This document shows, one piece after another, positions 25,610-37,327 of a stretch of DNA of 64,000 bases. A program made the translations under genes and the position numbers. Numbering within the stretch: position 1 is the stretch's first letter; the number at the start of each line of letters is the position of its first letter. The stretch spans positions 1-64,000 of the forward strand of contig BDSL01000030.1 in NCBI GenBank assembly GCA_003116995.1, in the 5' to 3' direction. This DNA comes from Yamagishiella unicocca (taxonomy: Eukaryota > Chlorophyta > Chlorophyceae > Chlamydomonadales > Volvocaceae). The notes below the pieces were generated by a model. It did no database searches. It was not told where the DNA came from and saw only the letters and a list, made by a program, of their open reading frames with translations.

Positions 25610-27445
25610 GCACCCGCCCCGCGTGCTCTGCGGCCTTAATTGGCGGACCATGGCGTACTTGTGGACGCTGACGTACGGTCGGCGTAGGTGGAGGTAGTCG
25701 GCATTGGATGGATTTTGAGGCGGCCAACCGATTGCTGCAGAGTATAATCATGTCTGAACCTGCCTACCTGCTTGTCTGTGTGCGTGTGTGTGGAAAAACG
25801 CATCCGTAAAATATGCAGAATGCTGAGATGTTCGTATTATGTTCGGGACCCATATGATTGAGCCACGCGAAGCCAAATCACATGCAGTGGATGGAGCGCA
25901 TTATTAGTGGTGCAGGCTCGTGCTCGTGGGTGCGCGCTCTATCTCTCATGCATGGTCGGTATCGCTGGCAGCAATGTAGCGTTCCCGTTACTTTGATCGC
26001 ATGTTTACCTGACGTAACCTGCTGCTGGTACATAGTAACGCCGCGTTGTTCAAGCTGCTGTGATTACCTGGCAGAGTAGCATTTCGTGGTCCTACGTTTT
26101 GGTCTGAACCCACTGTAGCAGATACTACTACGACTACTACTACTGCTGTAAACGAACGGCAGATTGGTCTTGGAATCCATGCACAGCAGTTTACTGTGCA
26201 TATGCACCTCGCCTCCAAGTAACTAGGTAGGCAGGAAAGGCCGTATCAGCTGCTGCACCAATCAATCGCCAAGTTGCTAACGGTTTGGAGCAACTTGAAT
26301 AGAGTGCCCTGGTCTGCGGGCGTGCTAGTGTGGCACGCTAGCTGTTGCTGGTTGGAACTTCCATGAGCCTCCAACGGCATGTCGCAAACGGAGCGAGCCA
26401 AGAACCTAGTACGGGAATGCAAGTAAGTAAATGTACGCACGCACGCCGCATGTTGCCTGCTCCCTTGGGTCGCTTGGTAAGTGTGCGTGGGGAGCTGGCA
26501 TGCCGCGAAAGGATCAGAGGTTTGACACTGTAGAGCTCAGCCGCACATAAGTAAGTACCCACGTACGTTGCTTTCTCCGTGAGAGACGCGAGCTCCTCTT
26601 GCCACCTTGCTGCGATCCAGCTAGCGTCCCTCATCGCTGTTCCGTGTGGGGCGTGCAGTTATTTTTGTGGTGCCTGGCGGTCATGGAGTCGGTTGGCTGC
26701 GGCTGTCGCGTCGTGGCTGCTGTTTGGGCAGGGTGGCATCTCTCTGCCCTCGGGGTCTCCCCTGTCCGCTTCAGGGCGTCTGCTGGGCTCATGGTGCGGC
26801 CACCGACATGGGCCCCTCCTCTTGTCCTGGACTTACGTACGCGGGCTTGAGGGCACTGTAACATCTTATAAACTAGATTTAACTTCTATGTACGCATCGC
26901 TACATCCACACCATTCCACACCAGCTTACTTCCACCGTACTTAACGCTCGCAAACAGGACGGCGTAGCTTCATCAGCTGGCTGGCGGCACGGCCAGCATT
27001 ACTCGTTCGGATCGCACAATGGTGGACCGTGTGTGGCAAAACCCTAAGGTTCCGCCGCATACCGGTGGTAATCTGTCGCTAGGTGCCTCGTCATTACACA
27101 TCCTCCTCCGCACTAGGCTCGTACACCGGACCCGCACCACCACCGGTGGGTTCCGAAACACGCAGCTACGGGATTCGCAGAAGGTTCTACACCGGTGCCC
27201 AAACATGGTTTTAGAAATAAATGCAAGGACGCGCATTCCTCTTCTTGTCCAGAGTTCGCCGGGGCTTGAGGATAGTATACGTAACGCCTTATATATTATT
27301 ATATAGTCGCTGACATGCAAGACGGAAGCGATGAATAGCTCGTCTGGGTTCGTCCGAGCTGGTCCGAGCGACTGACGTCCTTGTACGTAATCCTCGCGTT
27401 CTGTATATCCTACTTGGAGTTGGTGGCACCATGTGGCAACTTCAA
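25610..27445. other. Intergenic region with a second interspersed repeat (R2)
   Basis: No credible gene. About 26,640-26,880 carries GTGGTGCCTGGCGG, GGAGTCGGTTG, GCTGTCGCGTCG and an end reading CTTGTCCTGG...GGGCTTGAGGG..CTGTAACATCTTAT. This closely resembles about 19,055-19,250. A related end lies at about 27,225-27,310, just upstream of the duplicated segment. Confidence 0.6.
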
Positions 27446-27878
27446 GATGCCTATTCGTCCATACGAATTTCACAAGCAAGCTCCAAGGGTTTGGACTCCA
27501 CTTTTGTGTAAAGAGTAACTACGTTTCGAGGTATCGCACCTATACGAGTAACCAGGATACGTCCGCCGGCGTGGAACCGGATTGATCGGTCCAAGGTGCC
27601 GATTGTGCAAAACCTCATCACAGTCATTGTTCAATGAAAACGCTTAGCGTGGTTGCCGATCCTGCCTACCTGCCCGCGAAACGAACATCATACGGCAAAC
27701 AACTAACGGACGGCGGGCGGCGGGTGGGCGGCGACCCAGCGGAAAGACTACATCAAGCCACGAAGGTCGCAATCAATGTTGTGAACAGGATAGTACGCAA
27801 AATCTCATCTTTATTAAGACTGCTGCTTGGGATCAGTGCAGCACGCAGTGGTGCTTCTCAGCCGACGCTCACCGGAAA

Positions 27879-30800
27879 ATGTCGTGGCGCTTCCTTGCGC
27901 TGCTGGTTCTTGCGGCCCTGCTACAAGCTGGTGAGGCCTTGCTCTTTCCGTAATGTTTAGGCCATCGCGATGCCCTGGTCCCCCTTTTGTCCATCCAGCA
28001 TTTGTGTGATGGACCGCCTGCTGCGTCACTACCTGCATGCTGCATGCCGACTAAACCACGCATGCTGCTGCGCTTTAAGAGGGAATTTCCGACACAGCCA
28101 ACAGCAGCCAATAGCGGATGTCATCCATGCATGTATGTACCATTCATTGTGTAGGGGAGGTCGATCCACGCACGCCGCGCGCCGATCATGGCAGACATCA
28201 GCGTTATAACACGATGCGTGCGTGATCGAGTAGCGAAACGGCTCTTGCTTGACCCCCCCTCCCTTGACTATCCACACTCTTTATTTCTTGCGTGCGCAGG
28301 GGCCGCGGCGCCTTCCGCCAAGCCGCCACCCATCCGCATGCCTCCTCCCATCCGAAAGTCACCATCCCCGAGGCCATCACCGTCGCAGCCGCAGACGGTT
28401 TCCGACCTGCTGGCCATGCACAAGGATCTCTCCTACGCTAAGACGCTCATGTCCCTGCCAAACTCTGAATCACAGTTCTTGATCAACTCGGCGTCCGCGC
28501 CCTTCACCCTTTTTGCCCCCTCGAATTCGGTGCGTGGGTGGCATGCCCGCAAGCGTGTACCCCCAATACCTCCCGCGTAGGTTACTCACCTAGTGTTCCA
28601 TCAGCCCTGCACCTACCTCAGCCTTCTTGCGCTTGCTGCGCTCCCCCCCCCATGCACACGCTGTCCAGGCATGCACGTGCCTGGATCGCCCCGCCACACC
28701 AACACCCGCATGCCTTTTGATCGTCCACACCCATCTCAGCATGCACGCGATCGCCCCCTCCGGCTACTACAGGCCTTTGAGCTCTATGCGCATATGCTGG
28801 GGCTTCCAGTGGACAAGTTCGTGACGAAGTTTGGCGCTCGCATGATTAACCAGCTGATGCAGTACCATTTCGTGCAGCCCGCTGTGCTCACCACCAGCAG
28901 CCTACCCACAAGCCTCAAGACTCCGTCGGAGCTGCCTGGCTACAACCTGACCATCGCCAAGTGAGTACGTTCTGGACCAATGGGCCAAACGTCGGGCCGT
29001 TGATTTCCGCCGGCTAAACGTTCCGTCAGCCAAGCAAGCAATGCTCGTTTCCTCTTATGTGACTCCCTCACTGCTCCCCCCCTGCTGATGACGCCGCAGG
29101 AAGAAGTCCAGCGTATTCGTGAAGGCCAAGGAGTCGCAGGCAATCGTGACGAGCGCCAACCTTTCGGCCGGCAAGGTCAGCGATCGACGTGTGCATGCAT
29201 GACGGGCAGGGGCAGTGACATTTCATTTGACGACAGGAGCAGCAGTAGGAGTACTCCCTACATTCATGGTACATACTGATGCCCGGATGAAGCCGCAAGC
29301 GAGGCGTCCCAATTTTGTTAATTGTTATTTGTCCGCGTGATGTGCAGCGTATGTAGCGACTGCCCTAACAAGTGCGTACTAAGCGAGTGCATGGGGGCGA
29401 GGGGGAAATAGGTGATAAGGGCTGTGGCATAACGGTCCCATCGTTGAAAAGCGAGAAGCGTGAGTGATAACGAGTGATGGGCTTGTGGCAGGTGGGCGCG
29501 TAACGGCCACCGGCCACCGGATCAACTCCCTCCAAGGCGACATTAACGAATTGTCCCCGGCACCGGCAGTTTGTGCGGGTGATTCTGCGCTGGCACAAAC
29601 GTCGGGCCGCTCCCTCGCTTTGTTTACAAAGTGCCGAGCGCCAACTGTCTATCCACTACTGCCTCAGGCCATCGTACACGTTGTGGACCGGGTGCTGGAA
29701 CCCTTCGATTTGAACAACGCCCCCAACGTGACGGACTACAAGACGCTGGGCGACGCTTTGAAGTTCTTGGGGATTGGGCATTTGCCGGTGCGTGCGGATG
29801 CTGCTGATCCCAGTATACGGCGGGAAACAGGGAACAGCATCGCTTGTTCGCTTAAAACGCCGAAACGCGTAGCAGTCAGATGGATGCATCTCGTGGGTTC
29901 GGATCTACCGGCAGCCTGTGGATCGTTACTTGTCACGGCTTCCACGCATCATTCATGGGGCCCATGAGAGCGAAGAAGCTAGGGCTGCCGTACCATATAA
30001 TTGCTCTCTTAGGCTTCAAGTTCTGCCCCTACCTCCTGTAGCTGATGATCGCCTACTCTGCTGCAGGAACTTATGCTCTTCGCCGGCCTCGGTTCCTTGC
30101 TCAACAGTACCAGCCCCATTGGGACACTCTTTGCGCCAATTGACTCGGTATGTGGTGCTACGCTTCGTCAGCTAGACTGCTGTAGATGTGGGGTTCCGAC
30201 TTGCGAGGAAAGAAACCCGATAGCGAGGACTAGTCCTAATAAGACCGTGCGAGGATTGGGCAGTGCGCGCGCTCGGGGGATGCTTGGATGGACGGAATGG
30301 AAGGTAGGGATTGGCGGGAACATGAGTGTTGGGGCCTGACAAATGGGCTGGAATGGATTGGCCTAGAGTCGAAGTAAGTGGACCACCATGCGCCGGCGCA
30401 CGTACGCTGGCCACTTAACACTTAACGGCTCCCGGTTTGTCGACGGAGGTAGGCGAATCCAGCTTCCATACGCCTTAGGCCCATACCTACATGCACACAG
30501 CAGTCTTCGTCCTGGCCCCATCGCGATGGAAGTTTATTTAGTAAGCGAGGTTTTCTTCATGTAGTATTAACGACGCATGCCAGCCATGGCGATGATTGAT
30601 ACATTGCCACTTAACGTTGTATTGCTTCTTATCAGGTAGAGCTGTATTGATCGGCCGCAGCAATGATCGGTCTATCTGTCCCACCACGTGACTGTTCTAC
30701 AACACCGCAGGCCTGGCCCGCAATGGACAACATTTTGACCAGCCCGCCGCTGTCAAACATCCTCAATCAGACGGCGGTATATGCGTTGATGACGAAAGTC

Positions 30801-32015
30801 GCCAGCAACACGACCTTCAGCTCGTTCCTCGACACTCTGGTGAGATCGGCCATTTTCGCTCACGGTTGTACCAAAACATCAGCGTACGGCTGCCTGTGCC
30901 ACGGTTGAGTCACCATTGGGTCACGCACGGCTGTCTCACGGATGCACCTTCGTCGACCTCGCTGCGATTACGCACGTGAACCTTCCAGATAATCTTGACC
31001 ATCTGGGGCCCAGATCGTGGACTGAGTAGTCAGCAGCATCACAAATACCGGTAGAAGTAGTCTAGGCGTTACTGTGGGGTCCAGCATACCTGTTTTTTTT
31101 AACGTAAGGCAGAGCATTGGTCTACATCACACTGTAGGAGACGCTGGAAGTAGAAATAACCCACCCATGTCGAGACATTGCATCGGTCCCTACCTGATGT
31201 TAACTATATCTCAACCTATCTTAAGCCCTACGTACAACACCCGTATGCCTGATCAACCACTATATACTTATTTTGTTTCTAATACGCGTTTTTTCTTTTA
31301 TTGTATGTACAAACCGTGTCTGATGTCGGTGCCAACTCGCTCTCCTCGCTCCAGGTCGTGTACGACCAATACAATATGGTAGAGACGCTGTCCTATTCGC
31401 AGCTCTCATCTCGGACCTCCATTGCCATCGGCACCGGTAAGCGACACCTTTGCATGGACCGGCTCTGCAGAAAGCTAGTTCCGCGATGCTTGTGGGAACA
31501 GCTCAGGAATGAACGCGAAACAAATGCTACGACATATCCGCAAGTAATCCAAGGTTTTCCTTGTCGCCGCTGCGGTAGCGCACTTCTTGCAGCCCACATA
31601 CCAGATCCTACCGTGTCACCGCACTGAGCGTCAGAAGCTTTGCGAGTAACCATGCATCTAGCACATATGTACATATCCCAATGGTCAGACAGCAAATACT
31701 GTTCGCCAAGAAACCCAACCGAAGGTCTTACCTGTCCGACGCACCTACGTACCTGTCTTTTTTTTATACTTAATATCAGGTCCGCACATTTGTGCCGACA
31801 CCGCAGACCCCGCGGCTTACGACCAGGACACTGGCGGCAAGCTGTTTATCAAGGCCGTCAACGGAACCCTGCAGCTGTCCGGCTTGACCTCGGGAAACAT
31901 CGTGACCCCAAACATCATCGTTGGCACGGGCGCCCGCAAGCTTATCGTACACGTCGTGGATGCCGTGCTCGTGACGTACAGGACGGCAGAATTTCTGGGC
32001 GTGCTCGTGAACTAG
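27879..32015 (+). CDS. Secreted Pro-rich/two-FAS1 protein, copy 2 (algal-CAM-like)
   Basis: Nine exons (397 aa): 27879-27930, 28300-28529, 28773-28960, 29100-29175, 29668-29787, 30067-30147, 30711-30839, 31355-31436, 31780-32015. The signal peptide MSWRFLALLVLAALLQA is followed by a short extensin-like stretch (KPPPIRMPPPIRKSPSPRP). FAS1 domain 1 has FTLFAPSN, LMQYHFVQPAVL and IVHVVDRVLEPF. Domain 2 has NVTDYKTLGDALKF, TLFAPIDS, and LIVHVVDAVLVTY at the C-terminus. The order signal peptide, hydroxyproline-type Pro module, two FAS1 domains is that of Volvox algal-CAM, an extracellular-matrix adhesion protein. Function here is inferred from that architecture. All splice sites are canonical and no stop interrupts the model, so the gene appears intact. 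Confidence 0.88.
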
Positions 32016-32654
32016 GCGCCTACTTACAAGCAATGTCCAAATTCAAGGCCGTCAACAATCGCAGCTGGCTATTGTGATTGGCTGGTGTCGCGGTTGAAAT
32101 TATAGTCATGTTTAGCCTGAGTCAGAAGGCACTGAGCCACGCAGTCTGTGGACTGATAGTCGGGATCCTCCGGTTCGTTGTATGTTAGTTAGACATGATG
32201 ATGACGGCCTTCGGGGACCCGCCTCCGGATTAGGAGCGGCCATCATCACATATACGTATGGAGGCCTCCGCCAGTTATCTGCCTATTTGGCCCATGGATA
32301 TGATGAATTTAGGTCCTGCTGGGCGCTAAATAAAGGTGTGACTCAAACTTGGGCCCGATGGCTCTACCAACACTACGATCTGCTGGGGATAATAGTTACA
32401 ATACAACTACCTGGCTACTAAGACATCCGCGCGCGCAAAAACCGCGTTTGTTGTTTCATAGGCTTTTGTACATGTCCAGTTTGTTTGCTTGTTGGTAAGC
32501 GTTTCAGGAGCAGCTTGTAGATAGCGCAGGCCACCCCCCGTCGATAGATGGTGCAACAACAACTCGTATGTGCACCTATTTTTCTTTGCGACAGCTTGCG
32601 TAGTTGTTGCAGTATGTATATGTACAAGCGGGGATAGGTCGGAATGAGGCTTAC

Positions 32655-32849
32655 CTTGGATGGGGTGGGCCCAGCGCTGTACATGGTTATGAGCCAGGGG
32701 CCGCATGCACCCAGGGTTGACTCAATGAAAGAGGAGACGACATAGCCGGGTGTAATAAGCTGCCTGACGCCACCCACTGGCTTCATCGTCCCAAGTTCAG
32801 GCCCGGCGAGCGCCCACCGACCGACCCACGCACCGCCCTCCGCCGCCAT
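32655..32849 (-). other. Possible short minus-strand first exon, conserved in the duplication
   Basis: ATG at 32849 opens 65 codons ending at a good donor (CCAAG|GTAAGC). The peptide includes QLITPGYVVSSFIESTLGAC and GPWLITMYSAGPT. I do not recognise it. Copy B keeps VITPEYVVSSFIESTMGALG and the same donor (exon edge at 46865). However, 4 extra bases after its corresponding ATG shift the frame, so copy B would need a downstream ATG. No second exon was found. It could be a real small gene, a fossil, or chance. Confidence 0.25.
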
Positions 32850-33844
32850 GAAAGGCTCTCGCCTCTTCGAACCCTCAGCAGTCGCGCTGGGTCAGCTAGG
32901 TCATCGCACAGCGGTCTGATTGGACTAATGCACAGCAGCCGAGCAATTTCTGCGCTGTGTGTCGCTTCAGATCAGTAGTAATAAGTGTCAATGGTAGGCC
33001 CAAGCCGTAGGGTAGAGCCATCAGGCGCATCGCAATAAACGGAAAGGGACGCACGAAGGAGAAACAAAACACCTGACCGACATACGGCAAACCACCAGCA
33101 GAAACCCCAAATGAACAAAATTACAGAGGACAAATAACAGCGGCACCCAGGGGGAGAAGTAGCCCAGGGGGAGAAGTAGCCCAAGGGGAGAAGTAGCCCA
33201 GAGGGAGAAGTACGGCGCAGAACCGGGTTGTATCTTAACCCTACTGACCCCGCGCGCGTCAGCACCCTTCAAACCATCTGTGTAATTTGTAACGGTTACA
33301 GTTCAAGCCATCTGTTATTCTCCTCACGGTAGCTAGGTGCGTGCGCACGTCGCTTGCGGCAGGTAGCGGAAGCTAACGAACCGTGATTTTTGTAACCGCC
33401 GTGGGAGGTCGCTCGGACTGTCGTTGGAAGGTGGACATTATACATTATTCATTATTTTGCCCATTCCCCCACCGCTGACATGCGTAGTTGCGACAGTGAC
33501 AGCAGTCCTTACGGACCGATTGAATCTTAGCACTTAGCAGTCTTTGTCGTCGATTGTTATGATGAGCCCCGTCGATCGCTCGACAGCTTTCGGCAAGTGC
33601 GCTTACAACCGATCCGTTCGTAGTTAATCGGTCGTAAATGTGCCCTCTTGTCGGCCATGTATCTATCCCTCAGTGATGTCGTCGCCCGTTCGCCGCCGGC
33701 GTACGGGCCTCAACGGGCCGCGAGAACAATGCCTGTGGTGCACGCATCGTGCTTATGGAATAATATGTTGGGATGGCAAGGGGTTAACAAATTATTACAT
33801 TGAGTTGTTCGTTTGCTGCATGCTCAAACAGACAGGTGGCTGCT

Positions 33845-33849
33845 GTCTG
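33845..33849. repeat. Target-site duplication GTCTG (left)
   Basis: GTCTG directly precedes the left LTR and is repeated at 39118-39122 directly after the right LTR. Copy B has the single uninterrupted GTCTGGACCG at about 48068. Confidence 0.95.
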
Positions 33850-34034
33850 TGTCACGAATCTGTCCGTTTTGGTGGGCTTGAAAAAGCCCTGTTTGTGGTA
33901 CAACCACAAAAGGCATAGTCGCAACGCAAGCGTACGAGTGTACGACGAGGCGAGCGTACGAGTGTGCGAGGTAGGACCAAGCACATGAACCCTTGAAGAG
34001 AACGAATCGAAGTGTAACAGTTCAGCTCGTTACA
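33850..34034 (-). repeat. 3' LTR (left)
   Basis: 185 bp, starting TGTCACGAATCTGTCCG and ending CTCGTTACA on the plus strand. It differs from the right LTR at 6 positions by eye (about 3%), with no indels. Confidence 0.95.
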
Positions 34035-34273
34035 TTACCGGTATTCGCCCCCTAAATGGCTGGTCGTCCCGACAGCCTAGCCAACCTCATCTGTGCCGCC
34101 ACATAGAGTGGGAAAGCAGGGGATCCGGAACCCCGCTGGCAGCAGACAAGTGAGCGAGAAACGCATTAAAGCGCGCAGGCGCCTTCACAAGACGGCCGTG
34201 TCGAGTGATCGCAGGGGCTCGAGGCGGTTCCGAGCCAGACGCAGGCACACGCGAGCGTGTGGGTTGGGACATC

Positions 34274-37200
34274 TCAGTAGCAGGAGCTTCCGCAGGCGCC
34301 GTCTTCCGCAGATTGACGTGCCCAATAGTCGCGCAATAAATCACCACAATTGGTTAGATTGGTTTCAGGCTCCCACGAGTCATACACGGGACCTTGACCT
34401 TTCCAACGCAATAAGTAGTAACGCAAACGCCGACGTCCATTCTTCACTTCCTTATGAAGTAAGATTGACTCGACTTCAAACTCCAAAGCACCGTCGACAA
34501 TCTCAGGTGGCGGAGGTAACGGAGTGCGACCATTGTCTAGATACGGGCGAAGCAACGACACATGAAACCAGCATGAAACACATCATGCATCCGCACAGAC
34601 GGAGGTAGATCAAGCCGATAAACAACCGGGTTAATCGTTTGTTTGACCACGAAGGGCCCGATAAATCGAGGGTAAAGTTTACGAGGACCCTCAATACTCA
34701 TGTGACGCGTGCTCAAGAGCACTCAACCACCGACAGAGAACTCACGAAACGAACGATTCGTGTCCGCATGTCGCTTCATCCGATCACGAGCGGCAGCCAA
34801 ACATTGTTTCGCACGCTCCAACGCACGCTGCATGTCAGCCGAAAAGACAGCGGATTCGCAAACTCAGCTAAGCGTTCCCGCAACGCTTGAGCTCTCTTCC
34901 CCCCCAGTTGGCGAACCAGGTGAGAAGCCGGAGTTAAGGGTTCATAACCATACATCAACAGAAACGGAGAAGTCTTGGTTGACTCATGAACAGCATTGTT
35001 CATCGCAAATTCCGCCATAGGCAGAAAACGATACCAAGAAGATGGGTCACCGGCAACATAATGCCGCAACGTATCCTCAAGGACCCGATTCACACGTTCG
35101 GTTTGCCCATCCGTCTGAGGATGATGAGCCGAACTGCGACGCAAATCGATATCATAAGCCGCGAAGAGCGACTCAGTGAACGCAGAAGTGAATTTGGGAT
35201 CACGGTCGCAAACAACGACCGCAGGAACCCCGTAGGCACAAACGATCGTATTGAAGAAGATTTGCGCAGCCTGAACGGAGTCAATAGTAGCCTTGCAAGG
35301 AACGAAGCGCACCATCTTGGTAAGCTTGTCCACAAACACAAAGATCGAGGTGTTACCATCAGGGTCCGCAGGGAGATCAGTAATGAAATCCATCGTAACA
35401 TTAGACCTTATACTGAAAATGCCCAAAAGGGGTACGAAACGCAGTACGCTCGATATCTGCAGGCGACAACCGAATCTGATGGTAGCCCTGAGTTAAGTCA
35501 AGCGAACTAAACACAGTCGCACCACGCAAGCGATCAAGCAAATCGTCAATCCGTGGTAGCGGATATCGATTCTTGATCGTGATGTTGTTGACGGCGCGAT
35601 AATCAACACACATCCGCATTGTGCCGTCTTTCTTTTTAACGAACAGCACCGGAGCACCGAAAGGTGAACTAGAGGGCTCGATAAAACCCTTCTCAAGTAA
35701 TTCCGTAATTTGCCGTTGCATTTCCTCTTGTTCGGGTAACGAATACCTAAACATACGTTGCGAAGGAGGTCTTGCACCCGGTTCTAACGGAACAACCGCA
35801 GGCAACCCACGATTGGGTGGCAACGCAGCGGGCAACTGATTAGGAAACAAATGTTCCTTCTCAAGCAACAGAGCCCGTAAACGCAAGTCAGCAGGTGTAT
35901 CCCCCGGAACGGCGGAACATACCTTCTGAGAAAACGCAGATTCAGTCGAGGGCGGAGGTGACGTCGCAGCAGCAACCGAATCCGACGGATCGGCTTGGGT
36001 TACCATACACAAGAAGAATTCGTCACCATCGTCCAAGGCCTGAAGCAGAGTGCATTGGGCAGGATCCGAGGTCTTTAAGGGCTTTGGAATCGGAGCAAAA
36101 GGACCGTTACGCAGTACAGGCCTCCCCGACACCCGAGTGAGTCGCGCCACACGATTGTGCAACTCCAAAACAGCCCCAGTAGTAGAGACCCACGGGTCAC
36201 CAAACACAAGGTCGAACCCAGGCGCGAGCGGAACCACAGCGCATTGCAGGCGAGCCTTGTATCCCTGAAGGCGAACAGGGACCTCGACAACGCCCATCAC
36301 CCACGGAGACCGTCGAAAGCGAAGCAGAGTTGTCAGGCGGTCGAATCCGCAAACCAATACGCTCGGCGAAGCCAGCGCTAAGCAGGTGAGCGGGTTGACA
36401 ACCGGTGTCGATGAGAATGGTTGCCTCCGCATGGCTGACAGAACCTGTGAACTGCATGGCCAAACTGGGAGACACTGAAAACGGAATGGGCATCACAGCG
36501 CAAACAGCAGAATCCTGTTGTGGGACGGGAGGATCGTACCAGAACTCCATGACCCACGGAAGGCCGTTAGCACGCACCGGCGCACGTCCCTGCCGAGAGG
36601 GCACAGTGCACAAATGATAGCCCGCATGAAACTCGTGCAGTTTCCGCATACCCGAAAGCAATGGACGCCACCGAGCCGAAGCCCACTTTGGAAGCAGAAA
36701 GCCGCCCGAAGTGGTGGAAGGCGCGATCGCCTTACAACGCAAGTAGTGACGCAAAAATGCATGAATCTTCGCAGAAGGTGGGTGCAGCCATACGTGATGA
36801 CCCGCGCAGCAATCATGCAAAAAGCTGTTCGATGGCGAATTGAATTTCGGACACAACGCATTGGACCCATCTGCGGCAGCGCAAGCATCCCAAGTGAAGT
36901 GACGACCCGTCAATTGCTGCAATTGCTGAAATTCCGAATGACGAATGGTGAGGTCGGCAGGCGAAGGGACAGACGCAAGAGGCACTGAACTATTCGTCTT
37001 CGGATTACACGAGTTGCGCACAGGCGCCGCAAGAAGACGAGCAGCCTCAGTCGAACTCAAGTCCCGTACGTACCGCTTCACAGCACTCTCACCCACATCA
37101 GCATGATGCAACAACTGTCGAGGCGCACCCAAAGGCGCCGCAGGTAACGCAACACTGCTCTGCGCAGACGCACCCAACGGCGTCGCAGCAGGCACCGCAA

Positions 37201-37324
37201 TTTCGCAAGGTCCGGACGCCGTCAACGGCGCCGCAACCGACAACGCATGACCGCAAGAGTCGAACGCACCAAGCGCAGGCAAAGCCTCGCTCACAGGCGG
37301 ATCCAAACCCGTACTCGACTCCAA
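34274..37324 (-). pseudogene. Chromovirus pol: protease, RT (truncated), integrase core, chromodomain
   Basis: Reading leftwards on the minus strand: an aspartic protease with [10 protein letters not shown] (about 36,430) whose second half ([21 protein letters not shown]) lies in another frame, so there is a frameshift near 36,290. RT follows, with [19 protein letters not shown] and [15 protein letters not shown] (first catalytic Asp), ending at FGHFQY near 35,405. It passes directly into integrase (VTMDFITDLP, CDRDPKFTS, TDGQTERVN), whose DD35E residues are all present with the correct 35-residue spacing. The YXDD box, RNase H and the integrase zinc-binding domain are missing. After further frameshifts come the GPRKLYPRFIGPF segment and a chromodomain (FEVESILLHKE, LRYYLLRWKGQG, YDSWEPETNL) ending near 34,290. 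Confidence 0.9.
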
Positions 37325-37327
37325 ATC

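Larger units (their letters stand above)
32016..33849. other. 3' flank of FAS1 copy 2, duplicated at 46,024-48,065
   Basis: The segment is conserved with copy B but mostly without ORFs. It contains a possible minus-strand exon (32655-32849) and a degraded R1-like repeat on the minus strand (about 32,986-33,240; AGCCATCAGGCGCATCGC, then several GGGAGAAGTAGCCCA units). It ends at the retroelement target site. Confidence 0.6.
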
